From CAYTZH01 sp964442285 (GTDB lineage Bacteria; Myxococcota_A; UBA9160; JAFDET01), in assembly GCA_964442285.1 (NCBI GenBank), contig CAYTZH010000014.1:1-64000 (forward strand): a stretch of 64,000 nt of DNA, read 5' to 3'. Below the pieces are notes generated by a model. It saw nothing but the letters and a program-made list of their open reading frames with translations. It did no database searches and had not been told where the DNA came from. Below, piece by piece: positions 26,762 through 35,925 of this stretch; position 1 is the first letter of the stretch; each line of letters opens with the position of its first letter. The position numbers were made by a program, and so were the translations under genes.

Positions 26762-28297
26762 TCAGGATGTTCCGGCGGCCTCGCGGTCGAGCACCGCCCG
26801 GGTGCGCGCGAACCAGCGATCGGCCTCCTCGGCGCTCTTGCCGATGGCGATCAGGCCGAGCTTGCCGAACGCGCTGAGGGCGCCCGTGAAGTGGAAGATC
26901 ACACCCGACTCGGACCAGGGCTGGTAGTGGAGTCCGTGCACCGCGCCGAGATCGAGCACGTCGTCCACCAGCAGACCGCGGTAGCCCTCGCTCTGCAGCG
27001 AGTCGGTGGCGACATAGTACTGGGGCTCGCCGCGCCGCGTCAGGTACAGACCGGTCTCCGGCTCGTAGCGGCCGTGGGTCATCATGCGCAGCAGCATCAT
27101 GGGATGGGTCGTGCCGCCGAGTCGCAGGTTGGTCTCGTTCGCGAACTGGCGCCAGCCGCCGTCGGCGCCGCGCACGCACAGGAAGTCGACGGCAAGGCGG
27201 CCGATCGCCCCCTGGGCCTCGAGCACCTCGGCCACCCGGAGGGCGTCGCGCTGGATCGTCTGGCGATAGCCCCCGTCGGCCGGGAAGCGACAGCCGGCGT
27301 AGACCTGGCCGTCGGGCCCCTCCACGAGCTGGTCGTGTGTGGACAAGGGGTCGATGCCGCCGCCGGGCGAGATGCGGAGCTGACAGCTCGGCGCCCGGCG
27401 GACCGCGCCCTCCAGGAGCGTCTCGACCACCCCGCCGCGCTCCTCCAGGCCCTCGAGGAAGTCCTCCCAGGTCTGCGCGCGGTCGACGAAGCGCATCTCG
27501 CGCAGGGCCTCCGCCAGCAGCGCCCTGCGGCGGGCGGGAGAGGCCTCGCTGCCGGGCGCCACGTGCGCCAGGGCGTCGAGCTCCAGGATCGCGTTGCCGA
27601 GCCCGCTGAATCCCTCGTTCTGCTTCACCACCACCCCCCGGAGCGCAGGCTCCTCCGCCCACAGCGCCGCCACCGCCTCCACCAGGTCCGACGCGCACCG
27701 CAGGTCCTCGACCCCCGGCAGGAGCGGCACCCCGGCCTTGCGGAACGCCCAGCGCGAGCCGCTCTTGGTCCCCAGCCAGAGGAGGTCCGGATCCACGCCG
27801 TACAGCGGAATCCCCAGCGCGACGGCCAGCGAGCGCTCGGCCGGCGAGACGGTGAAGCAGGTCATGAGGGCCCGCTCCGGTCGAATCAGCTCGCGGATGC
27901 GCTCGATGACCCGCGGCCGCGCCAGCAGCTTGCGACTCAGCGGGACGAGCGACGCGTCGTAGAGGGAGAGAACGCTGAGCCGGCGCCGCATGTGCTCGGT
28001 GGGGATCCCGCTGATCAGCGAGAGCATGTAGTCGATCGCCGCCGGATGCACGGGCTCGGAGGTGACGTAGACCACCCGGGCCCGCGGGTTGCGGAGCAGA
28101 TTCAGGGTGAAGAGCATGCGCTCTTCGTAGTGGTTCACCCCGTCGATCGAGACCCGGTCGATGCCCTCGAGCGAGAGCGAGGGGATGACCACCAGGTCGC
28201 GGGCCTCCGGGGTCTCGGCGCTGACCGGCGCCCAGCGCTGGGCCAGCTGCTCCTGCAGGGCCGCGAAGGCGGCCCGCTCGTCCGCTTGGCGCTCCAT
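26762..28297 (-). CDS. ATP-grasp ligase of the PGM1-related type
   Basis: 511 residues. It resembles peptide ligases of the PGM1 family: a pre-ATP-grasp N-terminal region (DLVVIPSLSLEGIDRVSIDGVNHYEER, then Rossmann-like VVYVTSEPVHP), and an ATP-grasp domain with VVVKQNEGFSGLGNAILELD, VDFLCVRG and the metal/substrate signature FANETNLRLGGTTHPMMLL. Such enzymes join a carboxylate to an amine through an acyl phosphate. Substrates are unknown here. It is preceded by a strong hairpin after the WS/DGAT gene and followed after 15 bases by the AstE-like hydrolase, then glgP. In related genomes such ligases often accompany lipid-storage genes (recollection, not checked). Confidence 0.85.
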   Translation of the reverse strand: MERQADERAAFAALQEQLAQRWAPVSAETPEARDLVVIPSLSLEGIDRVSIDGVNHYEERMLFTLNLLRNPRARVVYVTSEPVHPAAIDYMLSLISGIPTEHMRRRLSVLSLYDASLVPLSRKLLARPRVIERIRELIRPERALMTCFTVSPAERSLAVALGIPLYGVDPDLLWLGTKSGSRWAFRKAGVPLLPGVEDLRCASDLVEAVAALWAEEPALRGVVVKQNEGFSGLGNAILELDALAHVAPGSEASPARRRALLAEALREMRFVDRAQTWEDFLEGLEERGGVVETLLEGAVRRAPSCQLRISPGGGIDPLSTHDQLVEGPDGQVYAGCRFPADGGYRQTIQRDALRVAEVLEAQGAIGRLAVDFLCVRGADGGWRQFANETNLRLGGTTHPMMLLRMMTHGRYEPETGLYLTRRGEPQYYVATDSLQSEGYRGLLVDDVLDLGAVHGLHYQPWSESGVIFHFTGALSAFGKLGLIAIGKSAEEADRWFARTRAVLDREAAGTS

Positions 28298-28312
28298 GCC
28301 CTGCGTATAGCA

Positions 28313-28336
28313 CCCGCAGGGCTCCCGCCCTGCGGG
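28313..28336 (-). terminator. Hairpin between WS/DGAT and ATP-grasp genes
   Basis: A perfect 10-bp stem, cccgcagggc (28313-28322) with gccctgcggg (28327-28336), and loop tccc. It lies in the 56-base gap between two same-strand genes. It could stop or weaken read-through and so split the five-gene row into a WS/DGAT pair and a ligase/hydrolase/phosphorylase trio. There is no T tract. Confidence 0.6.
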
Positions 28337-28353
28337 CCCCTCGGGCCTGGGCG

Positions 28354-29763
28354 CTAGGCGCCGGTGGCGGCGCAGAGGTCGTCGAAGGCGGCGTGGGTGG
28401 CGCGCACCAGGTCGTGGAGGTCGGGCACCAGGTCCCAGTCGGCGCTGTAGCCCCAGGAGAGGGTCCCGGCGTAGCTGAACAGCGCGATGCCGAGCCCCAG
28501 CGTGCCGATCAGGGGGACGTGGGGGTGGATCTCGCGCATCGGCGCGTCGAGCAGGAAGAGCGGGGTCTGGGGGCCCGGCACGTTGGTGACCACCATGTTG
28601 AACGGCGTGCTCAGGTTCAGCAGCTGCGCGCCCAGGGAGAGCAGGCCGGAGCCGGTCCACTCCGTCATCTGGGTGAGGACCTCGGCGCCGAGGGCCTGCT
28701 TGGACTGCTTGAGGCGCCGCGTCTGCTCCCGGATCGCAGCGAGCTGCTTCCGGGGGTCGCGCTCGGCCACCGGGAGCTCGACCATCCAGGCCGACACCCG
28801 GTTGCCGTAGCTCCCGCGCTGCTCCTGGGTGCGGACGCTCACCGGGGCCATGATCCGGAAGTGCAGGCCCTCGGGATCCACACCCCGGTGTCGCTCGAGG
28901 AAGCGCGCCATGGCCCCCGTGGTGGTGGCGAGGACCACGTCGTTCAGGCTGCACGAGGCGGCGTGCCGCACCGCCCGCATCCGGTCGATCGGCAGGGTCG
29001 TCCAGTCCACGCGCCGATACGGACCGACGGGCCGGTTGAAGGGCACCGGGGTGGTGTCTCCCAGGCTGTCGCCCACGATGCGCCCCGCCGCCGCCAGCCG
29101 CTCGAGCAGCTCGCCGCGGGCGCCGTCCCGATTGCGCAGGACGCGCCAGACGCCCTCCCCCACCCGCAGCGGGGCCTGGGCCGCCCGGGCCACCTCGCCC
29201 GCGCCGAGCTCGAGGGCGGAGGGGGTCGGCCGCGGCTCCCAGGGAGCGGGCGCCTCGGGCTTGTCGATGGGCTCGGCGGTCAGCAGGGTGGCGATCAGCT
29301 CGGAGCCCGATACGCCGTCGACCATGCAGTGGTGGACCTTCGAGTGGATGGCCAGCCGGTCGCCCTCGAGCCCTTCGATCACCCACAGCTCCCAGAGCGG
29401 CTTCCCGCGATCGAGAAGCTGGGAGAAGATCCGCCCGATCGTCCGCTTCAGCTGGCGCTCGTCTCCCGGGTGCGGTAGCCGGGAGTGGCGGACGTGGTAG
29501 CGGACGTTGAAGCTCGGGTCGTCCACCCAGACCGGGTGGCCCTCGATGGGCGTGTGGGCGAGCCGTTGGCGGTAGCGGGGAATCCGCTCGAGGCGGGACT
29601 CCACGTACTCGCAGACCCGGTCGAAGTCGAGTGCCCCGTCGTCCCGACGCAGCGGCGCGGCGTCGTGGATGGACGTCGACGCGACGTGCATGCCCGACTG
29701 CGGCCCCTCGTAGACGAGGAAGGAGTTGTCGAGCTGGCTGAGGCGGTCGTAGAGCGTGGCCAT
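28354..29763 (-). CDS. WS/DGAT-family wax ester/triacylglycerol synthase
   Basis: 469 residues. It transfers an acyl group from acyl-CoA to a fatty alcohol or diacylglycerol, making storage lipid at the inner membrane. The catalytic motif HHxxxDG is H144, H145, D149, G150 (SKVHHCMVDG), preceded by PLWELWVIEGLEG; further signatures are SLNDVVLATTTGA, YGNRVSAWMVELP and NMVVTNVPGPQTPLFLL. ATG 29763 is seven bases after the stop of a paralog, so the two are co-transcribed. Identity between the copies is moderate, so they probably differ in substrate. Confidence 0.95.
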   Translation of the reverse strand: MATLYDRLSQLDNSFLVYEGPQSGMHVASTSIHDAAPLRRDDGALDFDRVCEYVESRLERIPRYRQRLAHTPIEGHPVWVDDPSFNVRYHVRHSRLPHPGDERQLKRTIGRIFSQLLDRGKPLWELWVIEGLEGDRLAIHSKVHHCMVDGVSGSELIATLLTAEPIDKPEAPAPWEPRPTPSALELGAGEVARAAQAPLRVGEGVWRVLRNRDGARGELLERLAAAGRIVGDSLGDTTPVPFNRPVGPYRRVDWTTLPIDRMRAVRHAASCSLNDVVLATTTGAMARFLERHRGVDPEGLHFRIMAPVSVRTQEQRGSYGNRVSAWMVELPVAERDPRKQLAAIREQTRRLKQSKQALGAEVLTQMTEWTGSGLLSLGAQLLNLSTPFNMVVTNVPGPQTPLFLLDAPMREIHPHVPLIGTLGLGIALFSYAGTLSWGYSADWDLVPDLHDLVRATHAAFDDLCAATGA

Positions 29764-29770
29764 GGCGTCC

Positions 29771-31171
29771 TCATCCCTTCCGGAGCCGCTCGAGCTCCTC
29801 CTCGATCCCGAGGGCGAACTCGTGCAGGTCGTCGAGGGCATCCCAGTCGGCGTTGAAGCCCCAGTGCAGCACGCCGTCGTAGCTGAAGAGCGCGATGCCG
29901 AGCGCCTGCTCCTCGTACAGGGGCACCAGGGGATAGCTCTCGAGCAGGCGGGCACCGTCCAGGTACACCGGGATGGGCGGTCCGGGCACGTTGGTGACCA
30001 CCAGGTTGAACGCGCGTCCCGAGGCCGCCATCCGGCTGAACCGGGTGAGCAGCCCGGGGGCCGCCCAGTCGGCGACCTCCTCGATCGCGTTCGTGCCCGC
30101 CACCTGGTCCGAGCGCCTGCGCTGCTGCTTCTCCGCCACCACCCGCTCGAGACGCTGGTTCGGATCCGACTCGTCCACCGGGAGCGAGGCCACGATCAGC
30201 GACACCCGGTTGCCGAGCTTGCCCCGCTCCTCGTCGCTGCGGGTGCTCACCGGCACGAAGACCCGGAAGTCGATCCCGTCGGTCGGGATGTGGTGGGCCC
30301 TCAGGTAGTGGTGGACGGCGCCGGCGACGGTCGCCAGCACCACGTCGTTCACGGTACCCCCCACCCGGGACTTGATCTCGCGCACGACCGACAGGTCCGA
30401 GCGCGCCCAGTCGAAGCGCCGGTGGGGTCCGATCGGGACGTTGAACGGAGTCTCCGAGGCCGGCGAGAGCGACTTGGCCACGCTCTCGGCCACGCCGCTG
30501 GCCGCATGGCCCGCGGCCTCGGCGCTGGCTCCGGGTCGCCGCGCGGCCTGGAGCACGCCCCGCGCGACGCGGCCCGGGAGCGAGACCCGCCGGGCCACCT
30601 CGTCGGCCAGCAGGCCCGCGGGCCCCGGCCGGGGACGCGGAATCCAGCGGCCGTCGCTCGGCTCGAAGCGGTGCTCCGGATCGGGCCCCATGAACGCCGC
30701 CAGCAGGTCCACCCCGGAGATGCCGTCGATCAGGCAGTGGTGCACCTTCGTGATGAGGGCAAAGCGGTCGCCCTCCAGACCCTCCACCACCCAGAGCTCC
30801 CACATGGGCTTCGAGCGATCGAGCTTCTGGGACAGGATGCGCCCGGCCAGGCGCTTCAGGAGGCGTTCGTCGCCGGGCACCGGAAGGCAGGTGTGGCGAA
30901 CGTGGTAGGCGAGGTTGAAGTGCTCGTCGTCCACCCAGACCGGGCGGCCCGAGATGGGGATCCGCGCGAGCTTCTGGCGGAACCGCGGCGCGCGCCGGAG
31001 CCCCGCCTCCACCACCGCCAGGATCCGCTCGAAGTCCACCCCGCCATCGTTCGCGAGGGGCCCCCGCTCGAAGATCCCCACGGAGGCCACGTGCATGTGC
31101 ACACTCGGCGACTCCAGGTCGAGGAAGGCGCTGTCCAGCGCCGTGAGGCGGTCGTAATGGGTATAGGGCAC
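29771..31171 (-). CDS. WS/DGAT-family wax ester/triacylglycerol synthase
   Basis: 466 residues, paralog of the next gene and first of the row. The active site is H144, H145, D149, G150 (TKVHHCLIDG), with KPMWELWVVEGLEGDRF before it, TVNDVVLATVAGAVHHYL, LGNRVSLIVASLP and NLVVTNVPGPPIPVYL. A possible promoter -10 box, TAGAAT, lies at 31203-31208 on this strand, giving a short leader. It shares the upstream region with the divergent spermidine synthase-like gene, where two 16-bp direct repeats occur. Confidence 0.95.
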   Translation of the reverse strand: MPYTHYDRLTALDSAFLDLESPSVHMHVASVGIFERGPLANDGGVDFERILAVVEAGLRRAPRFRQKLARIPISGRPVWVDDEHFNLAYHVRHTCLPVPGDERLLKRLAGRILSQKLDRSKPMWELWVVEGLEGDRFALITKVHHCLIDGISGVDLLAAFMGPDPEHRFEPSDGRWIPRPRPGPAGLLADEVARRVSLPGRVARGVLQAARRPGASAEAAGHAASGVAESVAKSLSPASETPFNVPIGPHRRFDWARSDLSVVREIKSRVGGTVNDVVLATVAGAVHHYLRAHHIPTDGIDFRVFVPVSTRSDEERGKLGNRVSLIVASLPVDESDPNQRLERVVAEKQQRRRSDQVAGTNAIEEVADWAAPGLLTRFSRMAASGRAFNLVVTNVPGPPIPVYLDGARLLESYPLVPLYEEQALGIALFSYDGVLHWGFNADWDALDDLHEFALGIEEELERLRKG

Positions 31172-31202
31172 GCATGGCCTCCGCCGGGTAGGGAGCGCCC
31201 TG

Positions 31203-31261
31203 ATTCTAGTCCGCCCGCGGACGCGGGGGGAGTCTCCGGGAGCGTGGGGGGAGTCTCCGGG
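31203..31261. promoter_or_regulatory. Divergent promoter region with 21-bp-spaced repeats
   Basis: The 16-mer ggggggagtctccggg is found at 31225-31240 and 31246-31261, exactly 21 bases (two helical turns) apart; each copy contains the palindrome ggagtctcc. TAGAAT (31203-31208, minus strand) may be the -10 box for the WS/DGAT gene. A regulator that binds the repeats could control both divergent transcripts. No protein can be named. Confidence 0.5.
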
Positions 31262-31308
31262 GGGTGGGGACGCTAGGATGGGCCCGCCCAGGCGGACCCA
31301 CTCCCTCC

Positions 31309-33657
31309 ATGGCCGAGCCGATCGTCGACACCACCGCTCCGGACGAGACCCCCGAGCCCCGGCGGAGCCGCGCCATCGGTCGCGTGGCGATCTCCGTGCT
31401 GGTGACCTTCGGCGGCCTGGCCGCCCTCTCCTGGGAGACCCTCTGGCAGCTGGAGGCGGCCCTCTCCCTCGGGGTCTCGGCCTTCGGCGCGGCCCTCACC
31501 CTGGCTACCACCATGGCCGGGATGACCGCCGGCTCGCTCCTCATGGGCCGCTTCCTGGAGCGTCGCGCGCTCGCGCGCCCCGCCGCCCTCTACGGGCTCC
31601 TCGAGCTGGCGATCGGCCTGCTCGGCCTGGCCATGCGACCGGGATTCCGCTGGGTGGAGGCCTGGGACACCCAGGCCTACGCCTGGTCCCCGGCCGCGGC
31701 GCCCTGGATCCACGTGCTCGGCATCGCCGGGGTGCTGGGTCTTCCGAGCATGGCCATGGGGGCCACGATCCCCGTCTTCGAGCGGATCGCCGAGCGCTAC
31801 GGCACGCCGGTCTCGCGCCTCTACGGCCTGAACACCCTGGGCGCCGCGGTGGGGACGCTGGCCGTGGCCTTCTTCCTGGTGCCCCGCTTCGGTGTCGCCG
31901 GCGCCGTGATGGCCGCCGCCGGCGTGAACGGGGTCGTGGCGGCGGCCGCCTTCGCGATGCCGCGGGGAGCGGCCGCCACCGCGCCAGCGACCGCCGCAGC
32001 GGCGGCGACGACCGGCCTCGACCTGCGCGGTGCGGGCCTCGTGGTCCTGGTCACCGGCTTCGCCACCTTCGCCCTCGAGGTGGTCTGGTTCCGCTCCCTG
32101 CTCGCGGCCTTCCAGAACACGAGCGAGAGCTTCGCGATCATGCTCGCCTCGGTGCTGCTGCCCCTGGCGGTCGGCGCGAACCTGGCGCCCTGGCTGCGCC
32201 GCGTCGGCGCCCAGCCGGCCTGGCTCCTGGGCCTGGCGGCGGTCGCCATCCTGCTGGCCACGCCCCTGGTCGAGCGCGTGGACCTGCTCGCGCCCCATCG
32301 CCTCTACCGGCCCGACACCCTTTACCTGGGCCTGCTCGCCCAGTGGTTCGGCCTCTCCCTCGCCGTGGTGGGTCCGCCGATGCTCCTCATCGGAACCGCG
32401 CTGCCCCTCTACCTCGATGCCGCCACGACACCGACGCGGGTGGCGCGCCTCTACGCCATCAACACGGTGGGCGCCGTCCTCGGCGCGAGCCTGGGCTCCT
32501 GGCTCCTCATCCCCAGCCTGGGCGTGGCGCGCAGCAGCTGGCTCGTGGGCGCCCTCGTCCTCGGGGTCGCGGTGGCGCTGGCCCGCCGCCGGCCGCGCCT
32601 GGCCGTCGCGCTCGGGGGGGCCGGGCTCGCGGGGCTCGCCGTCGCCATGGTCTGGACCTCGAGCCTGGGACGCGACCGCATCCAGACCAGCCACACGAGC
32701 CTGGGCGAGTACGAGATCGTGGCCTTCGAGGAGGGCCCCGACGCCACCGTCTCCGTGGTCGAGCCCGAGGACGGCCAGCGTCGCCTGCTGATCGACGGCT
32801 TCATCGCCACCACCGAGCGGCAGGACCACAGCCACTACATGGCCTGGATGGGACGGCTGCCGATGCTCCTGCATCCCGCACCGCGTCGCGCCCTGGTGAT
32901 CGCCTTCGGGACCGGCCAGACCGCCGCGGCGGTGCTCGACGAGGGGCCGGAGCACCTGGACGTGGTCGAGCTCAGCCCCGCGGTCCTCTCGGTGGCCGGG
33001 CACTTCGCCTCCAACCGCGGCGTGCTCGACGACCCCCGGGTGCGGACGACCCTGATGGACGGGCGCGCCTGGGTACGCCGTGTGGACGAGGTCTACGACG
33101 TGGTCACCCTGGAGCCGATGCCGCCCTACTTCGCCGGCGTGAACTCGCTCTACTGCCGGGAGTTCTACGAGCTGGTGGCGCAGCGGCTCTCGCCCAAGGG
33201 CGTGGTGGCCCAGTGGCTGCCGTTCCACCTGGTGACCGTCGAGCACGCCCAGGCCATCGCGCGGACCTTCGTCGCCTCCTTCCCCGACGCCCTGCTGTGG
33301 ATCGATCCGAAGGGCGGGACCGGGATCCTGCTCGGCCGGCGCACGCCCGGACGCCGCTGGCTCGGCACGTTCTGGCCCGGGCTGCGACGCCCCGGCGCGA
33401 ACCGCAGCCTGCCGCCGGAGCAGATCCGGCGCAGCGCCACCCTCGGCAGCCTGGCCCTCCACCGCTACGGCGAGGCCGGCCGGATCATCGACGACAGCAA
33501 CCAGCTCCTGGCCTATAGCCTGGGCCGGGGCCAGCTGGTGGCCGGGCCTTCGGACAACACCTTCGAGGCCAACATGCAGGAGGTCATCCACTGGGGCCAG
33601 AGTCCCCTGAACCGGCCCGAGGGTCGCGCACCGCCGCCCGCGGCCCTGCGGCCATAG
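31309..33657 (+). CDS. Membrane protein fused to spermidine synthase-like domain
   Basis: 782 residues. The N-terminal about 450 residues hold about 12 predicted membrane spans in two halves (for example ISVLVTFGGLAALSWETLW and LVVLVTGFATFALEVVWFR), as in large 'spermidine synthase' membrane fusions of deltaproteobacteria. The C-terminal part is a methyltransferase-like spermine/spermidine synthase fold: VSVVEPEDGQRRLLIDG, ALVIAFGTGQTAAAVLDEG and LDVVELSPAVLSVAGHF. Whether it makes polyamines is doubtful. ATG 31309 starts the Pro/Glu-rich cytoplasmic head; a GTG at 31264 in frame lacks a ribosome site. Confidence 0.85.
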   Translation: MAEPIVDTTAPDETPEPRRSRAIGRVAISVLVTFGGLAALSWETLWQLEAALSLGVSAFGAALTLATTMAGMTAGSLLMGRFLERRALARPAALYGLLELAIGLLGLAMRPGFRWVEAWDTQAYAWSPAAAPWIHVLGIAGVLGLPSMAMGATIPVFERIAERYGTPVSRLYGLNTLGAAVGTLAVAFFLVPRFGVAGAVMAAAGVNGVVAAAAFAMPRGAAATAPATAAAAATTGLDLRGAGLVVLVTGFATFALEVVWFRSLLAAFQNTSESFAIMLASVLLPLAVGANLAPWLRRVGAQPAWLLGLAAVAILLATPLVERVDLLAPHRLYRPDTLYLGLLAQWFGLSLAVVGPPMLLIGTALPLYLDAATTPTRVARLYAINTVGAVLGASLGSWLLIPSLGVARSSWLVGALVLGVAVALARRRPRLAVALGGAGLAGLAVAMVWTSSLGRDRIQTSHTSLGEYEIVAFEEGPDATVSVVEPEDGQRRLLIDGFIATTERQDHSHYMAWMGRLPMLLHPAPRRALVIAFGTGQTAAAVLDEGPEHLDVVELSPAVLSVAGHFASNRGVLDDPRVRTTLMDGRAWVRRVDEVYDVVTLEPMPPYFAGVNSLYCREFYELVAQRLSPKGVVAQWLPFHLVTVEHAQAIARTFVASFPDALLWIDPKGGTGILLGRRTPGRRWLGTFWPGLRRPGANRSLPPEQIRRSATLGSLALHRYGEAGRIIDDSNQLLAYSLGRGQLVAGPSDNTFEANMQEVIHWGQSPLNRPEGRAPPPAALRP

Positions 33658-33702
33658 TCGGGAACGGCTGGGACGCCCGAGGATCCCGAGCGGCTGGAAC
33701 GC

Positions 33703-34191
33703 CTAGCGGTCCTGCTTCAGCCAGAGGTAGATCACGGCGAGCATCGCCAGCAGGCTGGTGCCGGCGTCCAGGATCTGGTCCGGTGTCATCTGGCCCTCCA
33801 CGTCCTGCTGGACCAGGGCCTCCATCTCCTCGGCCATTTTGTCGAGCTTGCCCAGCTGACCGAGCATGTCCGCGAGCGTCTTCGCCGTCGGCGGGGCCAG
33901 GCCGCGGATCTCCTTGGCCAGGGCGTAGAGCCGGGCCGCGGAGATCTCGAGGTTGCGTTTGGCGCTGAAGTTCGCGCGGCGCCGGTCCCGGCCGCTGATC
34001 GCGTTCACGGCCTTGTAGGCCTGGCCGAGCAGGTCCGCGATCTCGTCCTTCACGGGATCGATCTTGTTGACGTCCTTGGACTGACGGGCCAGCGGGAGCA
34101 GCACCTGGAGCCGGGCGCAGATGGCGTCCAGGGACTTCTGGGCCCGACCCATCTTGTAGGTGCTGAAGGCGTCCTCTCGGCGCGGTCTCAC
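33703..34191 (-). CDS. Small C-terminally anchored protein, unknown
   Basis: 162 residues. It starts at GTG 34191 with AGGGAGGG five bases before; an internal Met (MGRAQ) is a second choice. Most of it is helical and charged (LDAICARLQVLLPLARQSKD, ISGRDRRRANFSAKRN). The last 25 residues include one membrane span (AGTSLLAMLAVIYLWL), so it is probably tail-anchored with its body in the cytoplasm. No family is recognised. It is divergent from the fourth PEP-CTERM gene. Confidence 0.65.
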   Translation of the reverse strand: MRPRREDAFSTYKMGRAQKSLDAICARLQVLLPLARQSKDVNKIDPVKDEIADLLGQAYKAVNAISGRDRRRANFSAKRNLEISAARLYALAKEIRGLAPPTAKTLADMLGQLGKLDKMAEEMEALVQQDVEGQMTPDQILDAGTSLLAMLAVIYLWLKQDR

Positions 34192-34374
34192 GGCGACCCT
34201 CCCTCCGCTGGAGATCGGGACGGTGCCGCAGCGCCGGGGCGGCCACTGTGAACCAGCGCACCGAACCCCCGCGGGGCCTCCCGCGCGTTCGGTCCGCGCC
34301 TGGGCCCCAACTGACACGCAGACCCCGCTCGCGGTCACTTCCGAGGCAGGTCCAAGCTCACCCGGGAGCACCCC

Positions 34375-34992
34375 TTGACCCGATACGCCCTGCTGCTGGC
34401 CCTCGTCCTCCTTCCGACCGCGGCCCCGGCCAGCGTCATCATCAGCGTGCCGCCGTCCCCTCCTCCGCTCGGCCTGATCGTCGGCGATGGCGACGACGTC
34501 GAGCTGCGGGTCGACGGCGACATCCTCATCGAGCTCGACAGCGGCAGCCTGTCCGCCACCTCCGTGGAGCTGATCGCCTTGGGCAGCGTCTCCATCGGCG
34601 CCGGTGCGACGCTCCTCGCCGACACCATCACGATCTGCTCCCCGGTGGTGAACCTGGATGGCAACGTCGACACCACCGGCGGGATGGGCGGCGGCGGCGG
34701 GCCGATCGGCGGCGGCGGCGTGATCGTGATCGGGGGAGGCGGCGTCGTGCCCGGCGGCGGGCTGCTCTCGACGAGCACCACGACGAGCTGTGACGTGGGC
34801 GCTCCCCTCGCCTCCAGCCTGGGCACGGTGACGTTCCAGGGGCCGACCGCGGGCAACGTCCTGATCACGGCCACCGGCGACATCAGCCTCGTCCCGGAGC
34901 CGGCGGCGGGCGCGCTGGTGGCCTGCGGCCTGCTCTCGCTCGGTCTCGCCGGCCTCCGCCGAGCGCGCTCGCGCGAGACCCGGGCGGGCTAG
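34375..34992 (+). CDS. PEP-CTERM surface protein
   Basis: 205 residues. The TTG start at 34375 follows CGGGAG. The signal peptide is ALLLALVLLPTAAPAS. The body is built from beta strands (VELRVDGDILIELDSGSL, VELIALGSVSIGAGATLLA) of the filamentous/adhesin-like kind, then a Gly-rich stretch at about 100-125. The C-terminus is a PEP-CTERM signal: VPEPAAGALVACGLLSLGLA and RRARSR. It is convergent with the phosphatase gene, sharing its stop region. Confidence 0.85.
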   Translation: MTRYALLLALVLLPTAAPASVIISVPPSPPPLGLIVGDGDDVELRVDGDILIELDSGSLSATSVELIALGSVSIGAGATLLADTITICSPVVNLDGNVDTTGGMGGGGGPIGGGGVIVIGGGGVVPGGGLLSTSTTTSCDVGAPLASSLGTVTFQGPTAGNVLITATGDISLVPEPAAGALVACGLLSLGLAGLRRARSRETRAG

Positions 34993-35738
34993 CGCAGGAG
35001 ACGCTCGCGCAGGCGGCCCCGCGCCGCAGCATCCACGCCGGCGGCCTCCGCCCAGCCCTCCGCACCCCCGAAGCGGTCGCGCAGCTGCGCCAGGAAGCGC
35101 TCCATGGCGGCCGGATCGGCATCCCAGGCGCCCTCGGGCAGGTCCGCCATCAGCCGTCGATAGGTCTCGCTTCCCTCGAGCCGCGCGTTCACCCGGTCCA
35201 GGTTCTCCCGGCTGAAGGCGTAGTCGGCGACGATGGTCTCGTCCGACATGCCCAGGAGCGAGAGGAGCAGCGCCGAGATCAGGCCGGTCCGATCCTTGCC
35301 GGCCGCGCAGTGGAAGACCGCCGGCCGCTCGAGGTCGGCCAGCAGCCGCACCACCCGGGCGATGGGCGCCTGGGCCGCCAGCAGCATCACGAAGTAGAGG
35401 TCGCCCATGTTCGTGGGCATGGTCGGCGGCCGGACCGACTCGCCGTCGGCGGTGCGGGTGCGCTGGAAGAGCGGCACCGCGTGCACCTCCACGCGCTCGG
35501 CAATCGGACCGCGGCCGGTCTCGGCCACCTCCTCGTCCGAGCGCAGGTCGATCACCGCGCTCAGGCCGATCTCGCCGAGGAGCTGGTCGAGGTCCGCCGG
35601 GGTCAGGGCGTGGAGGCCGTCGGCGCGGAAGACCTGGCCCGTGCGCAGGCGCCGGCCGTCCGCGGCGGCGTAGCCGCCCAGGTCGCGGAAGTTGAAGCAG
35701 CCCTCCAGGGCGATCCAGCGTGCGAGCCCGTCCGCCAT
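34989..35738 (-). CDS. Tyrosine-protein phosphatase (Y_phosphatase3 type)
   Basis: 249 residues. The P-loop is HCAAGKDRTG with nucleophile C144 and R150; N-terminal NFRDLGGYAAADGRRLRTGQVFRAD and LSAVIDLRSDEEV are typical of this atypical bacterial tyrosine/phosphoinositide phosphatase family (PF13350). It is cytoplasmic, with no signal peptide. ATG 35738 is chosen because the family homology begins right there. It is divergent from the CBS-DksA gene. Confidence 0.92.
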   Translation of the reverse strand: MADGLARWIALEGCFNFRDLGGYAAADGRRLRTGQVFRADGLHALTPADLDQLLGEIGLSAVIDLRSDEEVAETGRGPIAERVEVHAVPLFQRTRTADGESVRPPTMPTNMGDLYFVMLLAAQAPIARVVRLLADLERPAVFHCAAGKDRTGLISALLLSLLGMSDETIVADYAFSRENLDRVNARLEGSETYRRLMADLPEGAWDADPAAMERFLAQLRDRFGGAEGWAEAAGVDAAARGRLRERLLR

Positions 35739-35885
35739 GGGCGAGAGGGGTAGCCCACGCCCGGACGCCTCGCTCGGACGCCTCGCCCGGGCGCGCAGGG
35801 TGCGGCGTTGTGCCCCGGGGTCGGGACAATCCGACACGCCCCACCTTCGTTTGGCACCACCCGATCGCCTGGATGCCTCCAGGGC

Positions 35886-35901
35886 TGGCCCATCCTTTGC
35901 A
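35886..35901 (+). promoter_or_regulatory. Sigma-54 (-24/-12) promoter
   Basis: TGGCCCATCCTTTGCA fits TGGCACGN4TTGCW with correct GG-N10-GC spacing and two mismatches in the less conserved middle. The expected start is near 35912, leaving about 14 bases with AGAGG before the ATG at 35926. This is the second RpoN-type promoter in the window. Confidence 0.65.
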
Positions 35902-35925
35902 ATCCACCTCCTTCAGAGGTGTGTC

